Source: Streptomyces odontomachi
GTDB taxonomy: Bacteria; Actinomycetota; Actinomycetes; Streptomycetales; Streptomycetaceae
NCBI RefSeq assembly: GCF_024435355.1
Contig: NZ_JAMJWG010000004.1
Location: 248,001-312,000, forward strand
DNA length: 64,000 nt
Direction of reading: 5' to 3'
Shown here piece after piece: positions 29,173-37,887 of this stretch. Within the stretch, counting starts at the first letter, position 1. Every line of letters begins with the position of its first letter. A program made the position numbers and the translations under genes. The notes under the pieces were generated by a model that saw only the letters and a list, made by a program, of their open reading frames with translations, was not told the origin of the DNA and made no database searches.

Positions 29173-30717
29173 CTAGTCGCCGTCCGCGTCCCTGTCCGTG
29201 TCCGTGTCGGTGTGCAGCGGGAGCAGTACCCGGAAGGTGGTGCCCTCGCCGGGGGCGGTGCGGACCTCCACTCGGCCGTGGTGGGCGGCGACCAGGGAGC
29301 GGACGATGGACAGGCCCAGGCCGGCCCCGCCGGTCCGGGTGCGGCCGGTCTGGGTGCGGCCGCGGGCGGTGTCGGCGCGGTAGAAGCGGTCGAAGATGCG
29401 GGCGGCCTGGTCGGCGGTCATCCCGGGGCCCTGGTCGCTCAGTTCGAGGACCGCCTGGCCGTCCTGCGTGCCCACGCCGATGCGTACCGGGCTGCCGGGC
29501 GGGGTGTGCGCGATGACGTTGCCGACCAGGTTGGACGTGACCTGGCGCAGGCGCGCCTCGTCCCCCAGCACGGGGGCGCCGCCCTGTGGGCCGCCGCCGG
29601 GGCGGGTCAGGGTGACGGCACGCTCGGGGGCGAGGGCCTTGAGGTCGTGCAGGGCGTCGGCGGCCAGGGTGCGCAGGTCCATGGGGGTCAGGTGCAGCGG
29701 CAGCCGGGGCTGCGTGGTGGGGTCCTCGTCCAGGCGGGCGAGCAGCAGCAGGTCCTCGACGATGCGCACCAGGCGGGCCGCTTCGCGTTCGATGCGGTTC
29801 ATCGCGGTGTCGACGTCCGCGCGCTCGCGCATGCCGCCCATCCGGTACAGCTCGGTGAACCCCTTGATGCCGAACAGGGGGGTGCGCAGTTCGTGGCTGG
29901 CGTCGGCGACGAACGCGCGCATGCGTTCGTTGGTGGCCGCGCGTGCGGTGTCCCCGGCCTCGATCCGGTCCAGCATGCCGTTCAGCGCGTGGGACAGGCG
30001 GCCCAGCTCGGTGCGGGTGGCGGCCATCTGCGGAACGCGGCTGGACAGGTCGCCGCCGGCGATGGCCGCCGCGGTGGTCTCGATCCGGCGCAGCGGGCGC
30101 AGTCCGGCGCGCACGGCGAACCATCCGGCGACCCCCAGCAGGGCCAGGACCAGCGAGTCGATGACGAGCATCCACAGGCCCAGGTGCCGGATCGTGCTGC
30201 GGACCGGTGCCAGGGAGCCGGCGACGACGACGCTGCCGGCGGCGGAGTCCGTCGTCCGGTGCCGTGCCGGTGTCACCGGTGTGGCGATCACCCGCCAGTC
30301 GTCGCCGCCCTTGGCCGGGGCCTGGAAGGGCCGGGCGCCGCGCGCCCCGACCGCCGACGTGTCGAGGACGGGCAGCCGTGGTGCGGCGCCGGCGGCCGGG
30401 CGGAGGGTACGCCGCAGGCGGCCTGCGGCATCGACGTAGGCGACGTAGACGTCGCCGGTCAGCTCCCGTTCCGCCGCTTCGCGTACCTGCGGCGCGGCCC
30501 GGCCGGGGGCGTCGACGAGGTCGGGCAGCGCGGCCGTCGCCGTGGCGGCGGTGCGCAGCCGGTCGTCCAGCTGGTGCACCAGTTGCCTCTGGAGCAGGGT
30601 GACGAGCAGGGCGTTGCTGGCGAGCAGGGCGGCGACGACGAGCAGCAGGCAGACGGCCACCAGCCGGCCGCGCAGCGACAGCCGGCGGATCGGGGCGCGT
30701 ACCGCGTCGAGGTTCAC
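29173..30717 (-). CDS. sensor histidine kinase (HAMP, HisKA, HATPase)
   Basis: A 514-residue membrane kinase. Two transmembrane segments (about residues 17-40 and 180-205) flank an extracytoplasmic sensor of about 140 residues. HAMP follows (about 205-258), then HisKA with FVADASHELRTPL (His275 phosphoacceptor). The HATPase domain has N, G1 and G2 boxes (NLVGNVIAHTPPGSP, LSDQGPGM, GGAGLGLSIV). The C-terminus ends in an Asp/Thr run. The GTG start overlaps the response-regulator stop by four bases. It pairs with the regulator at 30714-31421 and lies downstream of an ABC exporter, which it may control. Confidence 0.95.
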   Translation of the reverse strand: MNLDAVRAPIRRLSLRGRLVAVCLLLVVAALLASNALLVTLLQRQLVHQLDDRLRTAATATAALPDLVDAPGRAAPQVREAAERELTGDVYVAYVDAAGRLRRTLRPAAGAAPRLPVLDTSAVGARGARPFQAPAKGGDDWRVIATPVTPARHRTTDSAAGSVVVAGSLAPVRSTIRHLGLWMLVIDSLVLALLGVAGWFAVRAGLRPLRRIETTAAAIAGGDLSSRVPQMAATRTELGRLSHALNGMLDRIEAGDTARAATNERMRAFVADASHELRTPLFGIKGFTELYRMGGMRERADVDTAMNRIEREAARLVRIVEDLLLLARLDEDPTTQPRLPLHLTPMDLRTLAADALHDLKALAPERAVTLTRPGGGPQGGAPVLGDEARLRQVTSNLVGNVIAHTPPGSPVRIGVGTQDGQAVLELSDQGPGMTADQAARIFDRFYRADTARGRTQTGRTRTGGAGLGLSIVRSLVAAHHGRVEVRTAPGEGTTFRVLLPLHTDTDTDRDADGD

Positions 30718-31421
30718 GGGCGGGGCCTGCGCAGCACGTAGCCGGTGCCGCGCACCGTGTGGATGAGCTTGGGCTCGACGTTGTCGATCTTGCGGCGCAG
30801 GTAGCTGATGTAGGAGGCGACGATGGAGTCGTCGCCTCCGAAGTCGTAGTGCCAGACCCGGTCCAGCAGTTGTTCCCTGGACAGGACCTGTCCGGCGTTC
30901 TCCATGAGGACGCGCAGCAGGTTGAACTCGGTCGGGGACAGCGGCACCGGCGTCCCGCCACGGGTGGCCTGGTGGCTGTCGACGTCCAGCTCCAAATCGC
31001 CCACCGCCAGCTGGCCGTCGGGCCGGTGGCCGCTGGTGCGGCGCAGTACCGCCTGGATCCGCAGGACGAGTTCCTCCAGGTTGAACGGTTTGGTGACGTA
31101 GTCGTCCCCGCCCGCCCGCAGCCCGCTGATCCGGTCCTCGGCCGCGTCCCGTGCGGTGAGGAAAAGGATCGGCGGGTGGGCGGGGCGCCCCTGCGGTCCC
31201 GGCTGCTCGCGTAGCCGGCGTGCGACCTCGAATCCGTCGATGTCGGGCAGCATCACGTCCAGCACGATCAGGTCGGGGTGCCGGTCGCGCACCGCGGCCA
31301 GCGCCTGGGCGCCGGTCTCGGCCGGCACCACCTGAAAGCCCGCCAGCCGCAGGCTCGCCGACAGCAGTTCACGCAGCGTGGGCTCGTCCTCCACGAGCAG
31401 CAGGCATTGCGTCGTCGTCAT
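30714..31421 (-). CDS. OmpR-family response regulator
   Basis: A 235-residue regulator with a receiver domain (phosphoacceptor Asp55 in LIVLDVMLPD; acidic pocket EDE at 11-13; conserved Lys in YVTKPFNLEEL) and a C-terminal winged helix (SPTEFNLLRVLMENAGQVLSR). It is partner to the kinase encoded just downstream with a four-base overlap. The ABC permease gene ends 56 bases upstream, so the four genes probably form one transcription unit. Confidence 0.95.
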   Translation of the reverse strand: MTTTQCLLLVEDEPTLRELLSASLRLAGFQVVPAETGAQALAAVRDRHPDLIVLDVMLPDIDGFEVARRLREQPGPQGRPAHPPILFLTARDAAEDRISGLRAGGDDYVTKPFNLEELVLRIQAVLRRTSGHRPDGQLAVGDLELDVDSHQATRGGTPVPLSPTEFNLLRVLMENAGQVLSREQLLDRVWHYDFGGDDSIVASYISYLRRKIDNVEPKLIHTVRGTGYVLRRPRP

Positions 31422-31477
31422 GGCATCCGTCCCCGACCGTCGATCGTCTGGCCTTCGCCTTCAGTGTCCGTGCCCGG

Positions 31478-32425
31478 CTAGGCGTCGCGCTTGTGGAAGA
31501 CGACAAAGGCCCCCGCCATCAGCACCACGACGCATCCGGCCATGACGCCGAGACCGGCGCCGGGGCTCAGCAACGCCGGGTCCTGGACCGCGGTGATGAT
31601 CCGTCCACCGGCGATGGGCGGCCAGTACTTCGACACCCAGTCGCCGGCCCCGCCGGGCAGCGCCGGGGCGAAGGCCTGGACGATGAGCATCACGCCGAAC
31701 AGCGTGGTCACCGTGGCCGTCGTGGAGCGCATCATCGTGCCAAGAGCCAGCCCGAAGAGCCCTGCCAGTGCCAGATACACGCCACCGCCAAGGATGCCGC
31801 GCAGTGCCATGCCGTCGGACAGGGCCAGGTGCGGAGCGCCCGCCCCGGACAGCGACGCCTGCCCGATGAGAAACCCGACGAGCGACACCAGGACCCCGAC
31901 CGGCAGCGCCACCCCCACCAGGACCACCGCTTTCGACGCCAGCACCCGCACGCGGTGCGGCACGGACGTCAGCGTGGGCACGATCGTGCGCGCCCCGTAC
32001 TCCGAGGTGATGACCAGGCCCCCCAGCAGCCCGAGCGCGATCTGCGCGAGCAGATAGCCGCGCAGGCTGGTCGCCAGCGGATCGAAGGCGGCCTGGTCGG
32101 ACGGGGACATGAGCGCGTAGTCGGCGCCTGCGGACGAACCGTTCAGCGCGGCGAGTCCGGCGCAGAAGACCAGCGTGCCCAGGACCACGAACAGCGTCGA
32201 CCGCATGGTGCGGATCTTGATCCATTCGGCGCGCAGGCTGTGCCGGAAGGTCGCCTTGCCCGTCGAGGAGGTCGCCGTACCCGTCGTCTTCTTCGTGTCC
32301 TTCGTGTCCTTCGTGTTCTGTTTCTTGTTCTTTCTCGTGTTCTTCTTCGTCTTCCGCGTCGCCTTCTCCGTCGTCCTCTTCGTCGCGTTCTGCGTCTTCG
32401 CCGGGTGTGCGGTCGTGCGGCTCAT
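31478..32425 (-). CDS. ABC-2 type permease with a lysine-rich N-terminal tail
   Basis: A 315-residue membrane protein with six hydrophobic segments and the ABC-2 layout seen in bacitracin/lantibiotic-type exporters (RAEWIKIRTMRSTLF before TM1). Residues 8-55 are an unusual Lys/Thr/Asn-rich tail encoded by short AAG/ACG repeats. The membrane part starts at about residue 72. The ATG overlaps the ATPase stop. Together with the ATPase it forms an export or resistance system. Confidence 0.88.
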   Translation of the reverse strand: MSRTTAHPAKTQNATKRTTEKATRKTKKNTRKNKKQNTKDTKDTKKTTGTATSSTGKATFRHSLRAEWIKIRTMRSTLFVVLGTLVFCAGLAALNGSSAGADYALMSPSDQAAFDPLATSLRGYLLAQIALGLLGGLVITSEYGARTIVPTLTSVPHRVRVLASKAVVLVGVALPVGVLVSLVGFLIGQASLSGAGAPHLALSDGMALRGILGGGVYLALAGLFGLALGTMMRSTTATVTTLFGVMLIVQAFAPALPGGAGDWVSKYWPPIAGGRIITAVQDPALLSPGAGLGVMAGCVVVLMAGAFVVFHKRDA

Positions 32426-33336
32426 CGGTTCGCCTCCTTCTCGGCCTGGTACTCCACCGCATCGTGTGTCAGGTCCATGAACGCCCTTTCCAGGGAGACC
32501 TGGCACGGGGACAGCTCGTGCAGTTCCAGCCCGCCCGCCGCGGCCAGGGCGCCGATCTCGGCGGCTTCCAGGCCGGTCACCACGAGGGTGTCGTCGGCTT
32601 CGCCACGCACGTCGGCGGCGCCGGACAGCAGGCGGCGCAGCGTCTGGGCCTGCGGGCTGCGCACACGGACCTCGCGCTCGGAATGCGTCTCGATGAAGTC
32701 CTTCATCGTGGTGTCGGCGATCAGCCTGCCGCGGCCGATGACGATGAGGTGGTCGGCGGTCAGTTCCATCTCGCTCATCAGATGGCTGGACATCAGCACG
32801 GCGCGCCCTTCGGCCGCCATCCTCCGCATGAGCGAGCGGATCCACACGATGCCCTCGGGGTCGAGCCCGTTCAGCGGTTCGTCGAAGACCAGGACCGGCG
32901 GTTCGCCCAGCAGCGCCGCGGCAAGGCCCAGGCGCTGGCGCATGCCGAGGGAGTACGTGCCCGCCCGCCGCCGGGCGATCTTCTCCAGGCCGACTTCGGC
33001 CAGCACCTGGTCCACTCGGCGGCGCGGGATCCCGTTGCCCGCCGCGAGGGCCAGCAGGTGGTGGTAGGCGGTGCGGCCGGGCAGCACCGCGCCCGGGTCC
33101 AGGAGCGCTCCGACGGCCCTCAGCGGGGCGGGCTGAGCGGTGAAGGTCGTCCCGCCGATGGTCGCGGTGCCGGAGCTGGCGGCGTCCAGGCCCAGGACCA
33201 TGCGCAAGGTGGTCGACTTGCCGGCCCCGTTCGGGCCCAGGAAGCCGGTCACCTCTCCGGGGCGGACGGCGAAGGTCAGATCGTCCACGGCGAGGACCTC
33301 GCCGTAGCGCTTGGTCAGTCCGTGCACCTCGATCAT
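32422..33336 (-). CDS. ABC transporter ATPase (drug-export type)
   Basis: A 304-residue ATPase with Walker A GPNGAGKST, signature YSLGMRQRLGLAAALLG, Walker B PVLVFDEPLNGLD and the H-loop MSSHLMSEME. The C-terminal domain is typical for antibiotic and bacteriocin exporters. The frame is open far upstream, but ATG 33336 starts the conserved domain and has GGAGG upstream. It partners the permease encoded next. Confidence 0.95.
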   Translation of the reverse strand: MIEVHGLTKRYGEVLAVDDLTFAVRPGEVTGFLGPNGAGKSTTLRMVLGLDAASSGTATIGGTTFTAQPAPLRAVGALLDPGAVLPGRTAYHHLLALAAGNGIPRRRVDQVLAEVGLEKIARRRAGTYSLGMRQRLGLAAALLGEPPVLVFDEPLNGLDPEGIVWIRSLMRRMAAEGRAVLMSSHLMSEMELTADHLIVIGRGRLIADTTMKDFIETHSEREVRVRSPQAQTLRRLLSGAADVRGEADDTLVVTGLEAAEIGALAAAGGLELHELSPCQVSLERAFMDLTHDAVEYQAEKEANR

Positions 33337-33735
33337 TCGGGCCTCCACAGGCTGAGGGTGAGGGGTGCACGCGAGGGCCGCGAGCACGGCTTCACCGTCG
33401 CCTGCGGACATTGACGACCGCTGGGCGAACATGACCGTCGTATGGGAACCTCCGCGACCTGGCCTGCACTGATCGAGGATCACGCGGCCTGTGCCCGGAG
33501 ACCTCCCAGGAAACTCACATGAACCTGACGCCGACTCGGCCGGCATGTGCCCGAGGAGCAACGGCCTCTCCCGGCACTAGGTCTAGGCCAACGCCCCGCC
33601 CGGTACTACCCTCTCACCAGGCGACCCCCCAGCCGAGCGCGCTCGCCGACATCGTTGTCATGGGCATGTTTTGTGCTGGCGGTCCCGCCGCAGCGTTTCC
33701 CCGCAGCGTTCCCCCCGCCCAAGGAGACCCCCGCC
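33337..33735. other. 399-base divergent gap with no supported gene
   Basis: The gap lies between the ABC ATPase gene and the GH64 gene. I see no RNA gene, IS or clear operator. A short direct repeat CTAGGTCTAGG sits at about 33579-33589. Confidence 0.4.
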
Positions 33736-34953
33736 ATGCTCCCCCGCAGAACCCTGCTCAAGGCGTCCGCCGCCGCGCTCGCCGCCCCCGCCGCGCTCGC
33801 GGGCGCTGCCGGGCGATCCGCAGCAGGCACAGCCACCGCGTCGACGCTCGACATCGACGTGCAGAACAACACCGGCTCCGGCACCGTCTACGCGTACGTC
33901 ACCGGACTCGCCCTCGACAACGGCAACCGGTGGTGCCTGCTCCAGGCCGACGGGCACACGCCGTACTACCCGTCCTCCCCGTCCGGGACCGGCGCCCCGC
34001 TCGGTGCGGACTGCTCCATCGTGCTGAACGGTTCCGGCGGCGCGCCACGGCGGATCACCATTCCGCGGCTCGCGGGCGGCCGGCTGTGGTTCTCCATCGG
34101 CCGGCCGCTGACGTTCCTGCTCAACCCGGGTCCCGCCCTGGTCGAACCGTCGGTGACGAACCCCTCGGACCCGAACATCGACATCCAGTGGGGCTTCTGC
34201 GAGTTCACCTTCAACTCCGCTGAGCTGTACGCGAACATCACCGCGGTCGACTTCGTGTCGATCCCCGTCGGCCTGAAGCTGACCAACGGCTCGGGCGCCA
34301 CGCAGACCGTCCAGGGGCTGCCCAACGGCGCCCTGGACACCATCTGTGCGGGGCTCGTCGCGCAGCACAACGCCGACGGCCAGGGCTGGAACCAGCTGAT
34401 CGTCACCTCGGGCGGCCAGAACCTGCGGGCCCTGAGCCCGGTCAAGGCCATGGTGGGCAGCGGCGGACTGTTCTCCGGGTACTACGACGGATACGTCGAC
34501 CAGGTGTGGTCGAAGTACGCGTCCACCCCGCTGAAGGTCGACACGCAGGCGGAATGGGGCGTCCTCACCGGCACCGTCTCGGGTGGCGTGCTGAACTTCC
34601 CGGGCGCCGGATCCTTCGGGAAGCCCTCCGCCGCCGACATCTTCAGCTGCAACTCGGGGCCGTTCGCGGTGAGCGCCCCCGTGATGGGCGCCCTCACCGC
34701 GCGGCTCTCCGCCGCCCTCAACCGCAGCACCCTGCTGGACAACGCCGACCAGCCGAACGGCGCCCCCTCGACGTACTACAAGGTCTCGCCCACCAACCAC
34801 TACTCCCGCCTGGTGCACGCCACCGCGCTCGACGGCCGCGGCTACGGCTTCCCCTATGACGACGTCCAGCCGAGCGGCGGCTCCGACCAGTCCGGCGCCG
34901 TACGCGACTCGAACCCGAACGTGCTGACCGTCACCCTGGGCTCCGTGCACTAG
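33736..34953 (+). CDS. secreted GH64 beta-1,3-glucanase (laminaripentaose-producing type)
   Basis: A 405-residue glucan-degrading enzyme of the GH64/thaumatin-like superfamily. The N-terminus is a Tat signal (RRTLLK, hydrophobic core, cleavage around residue 30). The mature part matches the laminaripentaose-producing beta-1,3-glucanases: FDVQNN-like start, WCLLQADG, and WGFCEFTFNS...AVDFVSIP, which carries the catalytic acid pair (Glu and Asp). AAGGAG precedes ATG 33736. The TAG stop codon is part of a CTAG that marks the left edge of the MITE-like element at 34954-35124. Confidence 0.92.
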   Translation: MLPRRTLLKASAAALAAPAALAGAAGRSAAGTATASTLDIDVQNNTGSGTVYAYVTGLALDNGNRWCLLQADGHTPYYPSSPSGTGAPLGADCSIVLNGSGGAPRRITIPRLAGGRLWFSIGRPLTFLLNPGPALVEPSVTNPSDPNIDIQWGFCEFTFNSAELYANITAVDFVSIPVGLKLTNGSGATQTVQGLPNGALDTICAGLVAQHNADGQGWNQLIVTSGGQNLRALSPVKAMVGSGGLFSGYYDGYVDQVWSKYASTPLKVDTQAEWGVLTGTVSGGVLNFPGAGSFGKPSAADIFSCNSGPFAVSAPVMGALTARLSAALNRSTLLDNADQPNGAPSTYYKVSPTNHYSRLVHATALDGRGYGFPYDDVQPSGGSDQSGAVRDSNPNVLTVTLGSVH

Positions 34954-35124
34954 GCCCTGTCGTCAAACTCCCGTCTGCCTGGCGACGCCATGCACGCACT
35001 CTCGCCGCACCGGGCACAAGCCCACGTACATCCAGTACGCGGTCTCGCGCCCGGCACGCCGAGAGCACGCACCTGACGCCGCCAGGCCGCCCTTCGGGCG
35101 ACGACGGGAGTTTGACGACAGGAC
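34954..35124. mobile_element. MITE-like palindromic element flanked by CTAG
   Basis: A 171-bp element with 22-bp inverted ends, GCCCTGTCGTCAAACTCCCG on the left and its near-complement at 35103-35124. The interior is also imperfectly self-complementary, so the whole unit can fold into one long hairpin. It is flanked by CTAG at 34950-34953 and 35125-35128, consistent with a four-base target duplication. It carries no coding capacity. I recognise the end sequence as a common dispersed repeat of streptomycete genomes; the transposase that moves it is not in the window. Confidence 0.8.
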
Positions 35125-35155
35125 CTAGGGGGTGTCGGCGCGCGGGGGAGCCGGC

Positions 35156-35191
35156 CGGTCGGGGTGCGGTGATTTCCCCGCACCCCGACCG
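35156..35191. terminator. bidirectional terminator hairpin
   Basis: CGGTCGGGGTGCGG (35156-35169) and its exact reverse complement (35178-35191) form a 14-bp stem with an eight-base loop. It begins five bases past the penicillin-acylase stop and would also stop transcripts from the GH64 side. Confidence 0.8.
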
Positions 35192-35196
35192 CCGGG

Positions 35197-37592
35197 TCAG
35201 CCGTGCAGTGTCGTCACCTTCACGGTCGGGTCCGCGGCGATCTCCGCCGCGGTGAAGCGTTCGTGGACCCACTGGCCGCGGGAGAAGAGCCGGGTCTGGT
35301 CCGTGTAGTGGGGTGAGGCCGGGTTCGCCGACTCGCCGTAGGTGAGGAGCGTGTCGGCGCGTGGGCCGTCGGCGGTCAGCTCGACGGCCATCATGAAGCT
35401 GCTGCCGGAGGCCCCGGTGGGCGGCGTGCCGGTGCCCGAGTCGGGGCCTGCCCGCACGACGTCGAAGCAGCCCTTCTCGCCTCCGCAGCCGGGCAGCGGG
35501 ACGCCGGCCCACTTCTGTACGGCGCCGAGTTCGACGTCGAGCGGAAGGCCACGGGCGGCGAAGTCCTGGACGGCGTCGGCCAGGGCGCGCTGGACGCCCG
35601 CGTCGTCGCCCCTGATGCCGCGCGGAGTGGTGAGGGGCCGGTCCGGATCGTAGGGGACCCGGCGCCAGGTGTCGGTCCGGACGTCGTCGAAGAGGTGGTC
35701 CAGGAAGGCGTTCCAGAGCACGGTGCCCCGGCTGCCGGCGTCGGCGCGGGTGTCCCAGCGGGCGAGTGTCGCGCAGGCCTGCCGTACGTCGACCTCCTTG
35801 CCGTCGGTGGCCGTCAGGTGGGGGTGGGCGCGGCACATGGCGAGCACGTCGGCGCGGTCCGTCTCGGCCGACAGGACGCGGTTGCCGAGCGCCGACGCAC
35901 GCAGGGTGGCCGGGGTGAAGCCGGGGGCACCGAGCCCGTCCGTGCCGTCCGCGCGCTGCGCGATCATGCCCAGTCCCAGCTGGGCTCGCGGGGCGAGCCG
36001 GGCATCGCCGTCGTACGCGCCCGGGAAACCGGTGACGGGGGCCTTGGGATTGGCGTACCGGGGCCCGTTGTTGGAGTTGGCGACGTAGTCGGTGCGGCTC
36101 AGCTTCGGCTGGTGCGACGGGCCGAAGATGCCCGGCACGAGCGCGTCGGGGTCGCTTCCCCAGGCGCAGTCCGAGGTCGAGCCGTCCAGGGCGGCGGGCG
36201 CGTCCTCGCTCTGCGGGAGGGTGCACCGCGCCAGCTGGTCGTCGGTGAGGTGCGGGACCACCGAGGAGTCGGTGAACCAGGTGTCTCCGCTGGTGTCGGC
36301 CGCGAGCGTGTAGGTCCAGGGCATGCCCTGGTAGGTGTCCTGGGCGGTGCGCAGCTCGGCCAGGTCGCGGGCTTCGCCCATGGCCAGCCAGGCGTTCATG
36401 GAGCGCAGGTTGTCGGCGTTGGCGTCGCGCAGGGTGTAGGCGGTCTTCGTGGTCCAGCCGGACGCCAGTACGGAGCCGAAGCGTGAGGTGTACAGGGTGC
36501 GGTCGACGGTCGACAGTTCACCGTTCTCGTCGCGGACGGTGACCGGGACCGTGTGGCGTTTCATCTTCTCGGTCCTGCCGTCGACCACATAGCTGGTCGG
36601 GTCGCCGGGGGCGAGCTTCAGGGCGTAGAAGGAGGCGTGCCGGGCGTCGCTCGCGGTGTGCGTCCAGGCGAGGGTCCGGTTGTGGCCGATCTCGACCAGG
36701 GGCGTTCCGTACAGGCCGGCGCCGGACACGTCCAAGGTGCCGGGGATCGTCAACTGCACCTGGTAGAAGCGCAGGGCCCCGCCGACCCAGGGAAGGTGCG
36801 GGTTGGCGAGGACCATGCCGGTCCCTGCGCGGGTGGCGTCCCGGCCGATGGCCCAGCCGTTGCTGCCGACGTCGGCGGCGGCAGGGCCCTGCGGGGGCGA
36901 GGCGGCGGGCGTGCCGGCCGCCGTGCCGTCGCCGCCCTCGGACGGCGGCCTGGCGTCGCCGATCTCCGGTACCAACTCCGCCGCCCCGCTCACCGCGTTG
37001 GCGTTGTACACGACGGTCCACAGGTCGAGCGTGGTGATCGGGCGCACCCAGGGCTTGCCCTTGCAGCGCGGGTCGGGCAGCCGGTCGGCGCCGGTGTCCC
37101 GCAGGTAGCGGTTGTACCCGGCGGCGTACCCCTCGACCATCCGGCGCAGCTGCGCCGTCGGGCCCAGCGGCGCCTTGCGTTCGAGGAGCCGCTGGCGGTG
37201 CCCGCGCTGCGCTGCCCCTTGTAGTAGGTGTCGCTCGCGACGTTGGAGCCATCGCCGGGCTGCGCGTCCGGCCCGAAGAACCGGGACCGCTCGCCCCGCA
37301 ACGTGACGACCTGGTCGGCGAGTTCGCACACGTTGTCCTGGGCGAACGCATGGCCGTAGCCGTAGCCGAGCCCGCCGAAGTCCCGGGCCAGGACGTGCGG
37401 GATGCCGTACTCGGTCCGGCTGACCTCGGCCGTGTACCCGCCCTCGGACACCGGCTCACCCGTCGCGCTGGACGGTGGTGCGGACAGTACGGCGGCGGCG
37501 ACCAGGCCGAGACACCCGGCGGTCGCGGCGGCAGCCCAGCCGCGTACAGGGGACTTTCCGTGCCGCTTCGGCAACGTCCTGGGTTCATGCAT
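35197..37592 (-). pseudogene. secreted penicillin-acylase family N-terminal nucleophile hydrolase, frameshifted
   Basis: The gene encodes an acylase of the penicillin G/AHL/aculeacin group, which cleaves amide-linked acyl chains outside the cell. The first frame (from ATG 37592) gives a signal peptide and the alpha-chain start ([21 protein letters not shown]) up to residue about 132. The homologous sequence then continues in another frame as [20 protein letters not shown]. One base is missing at about 37190-37198 (ACCGCCAGCGG region). Downstream everything is intact: GSNGWAIG with the Ser expected to become the beta-chain N-terminus after self-cleavage, LANPHLPW, and about 700 codons to the stop at 35197. 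This is either a recent frameshift or a sequencing error; the lack of further decay favours recent or artefact. Confidence 0.82.
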
Positions 37593-37887
37593 GGCGTGCA
37601 GCCTGCGGGATGAACCCGCCGTACGGCGTCATGAATCGGGCGGATTTCCGGACGGTGCGTCAGTCCGGGGATGTACGCCTGCGGGCCGGGTGCGGCCTGG
37701 GAGTGCCGTGGCAGCGGGTCCGGGCCCCGGCACTCCCCCGTGGCGTCCGTGCACGGCACTGCCGTCTTGGTCGGGGGGATCCCGCAGGTTATGTTGCGGA
37801 CACGACAATGACCACGTCCATACGGAAAGGTCGGGTGCGAGCCCGGGCACGCCGCCGGGATCGGCCCCGCTCTCGCGGAGGTTTCCG

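Noticed and set aside
29164..30741. A 525-codon plus-strand frame opposite the sensor kinase
   Set aside because: The minus strand encodes all histidine-kinase motifs. The plus-strand product has no recognisable motif and lacks a ribosome site.
27326..30961. A 1211-codon open frame on the minus strand spanning several genes
   Set aside because: It runs antisense to the DUF1593 gene and out of frame with the histidine-kinase and response-regulator genes, with Arg/Pro/Gly-rich shadow composition and no domain. It is a by-product of high third-position GC.
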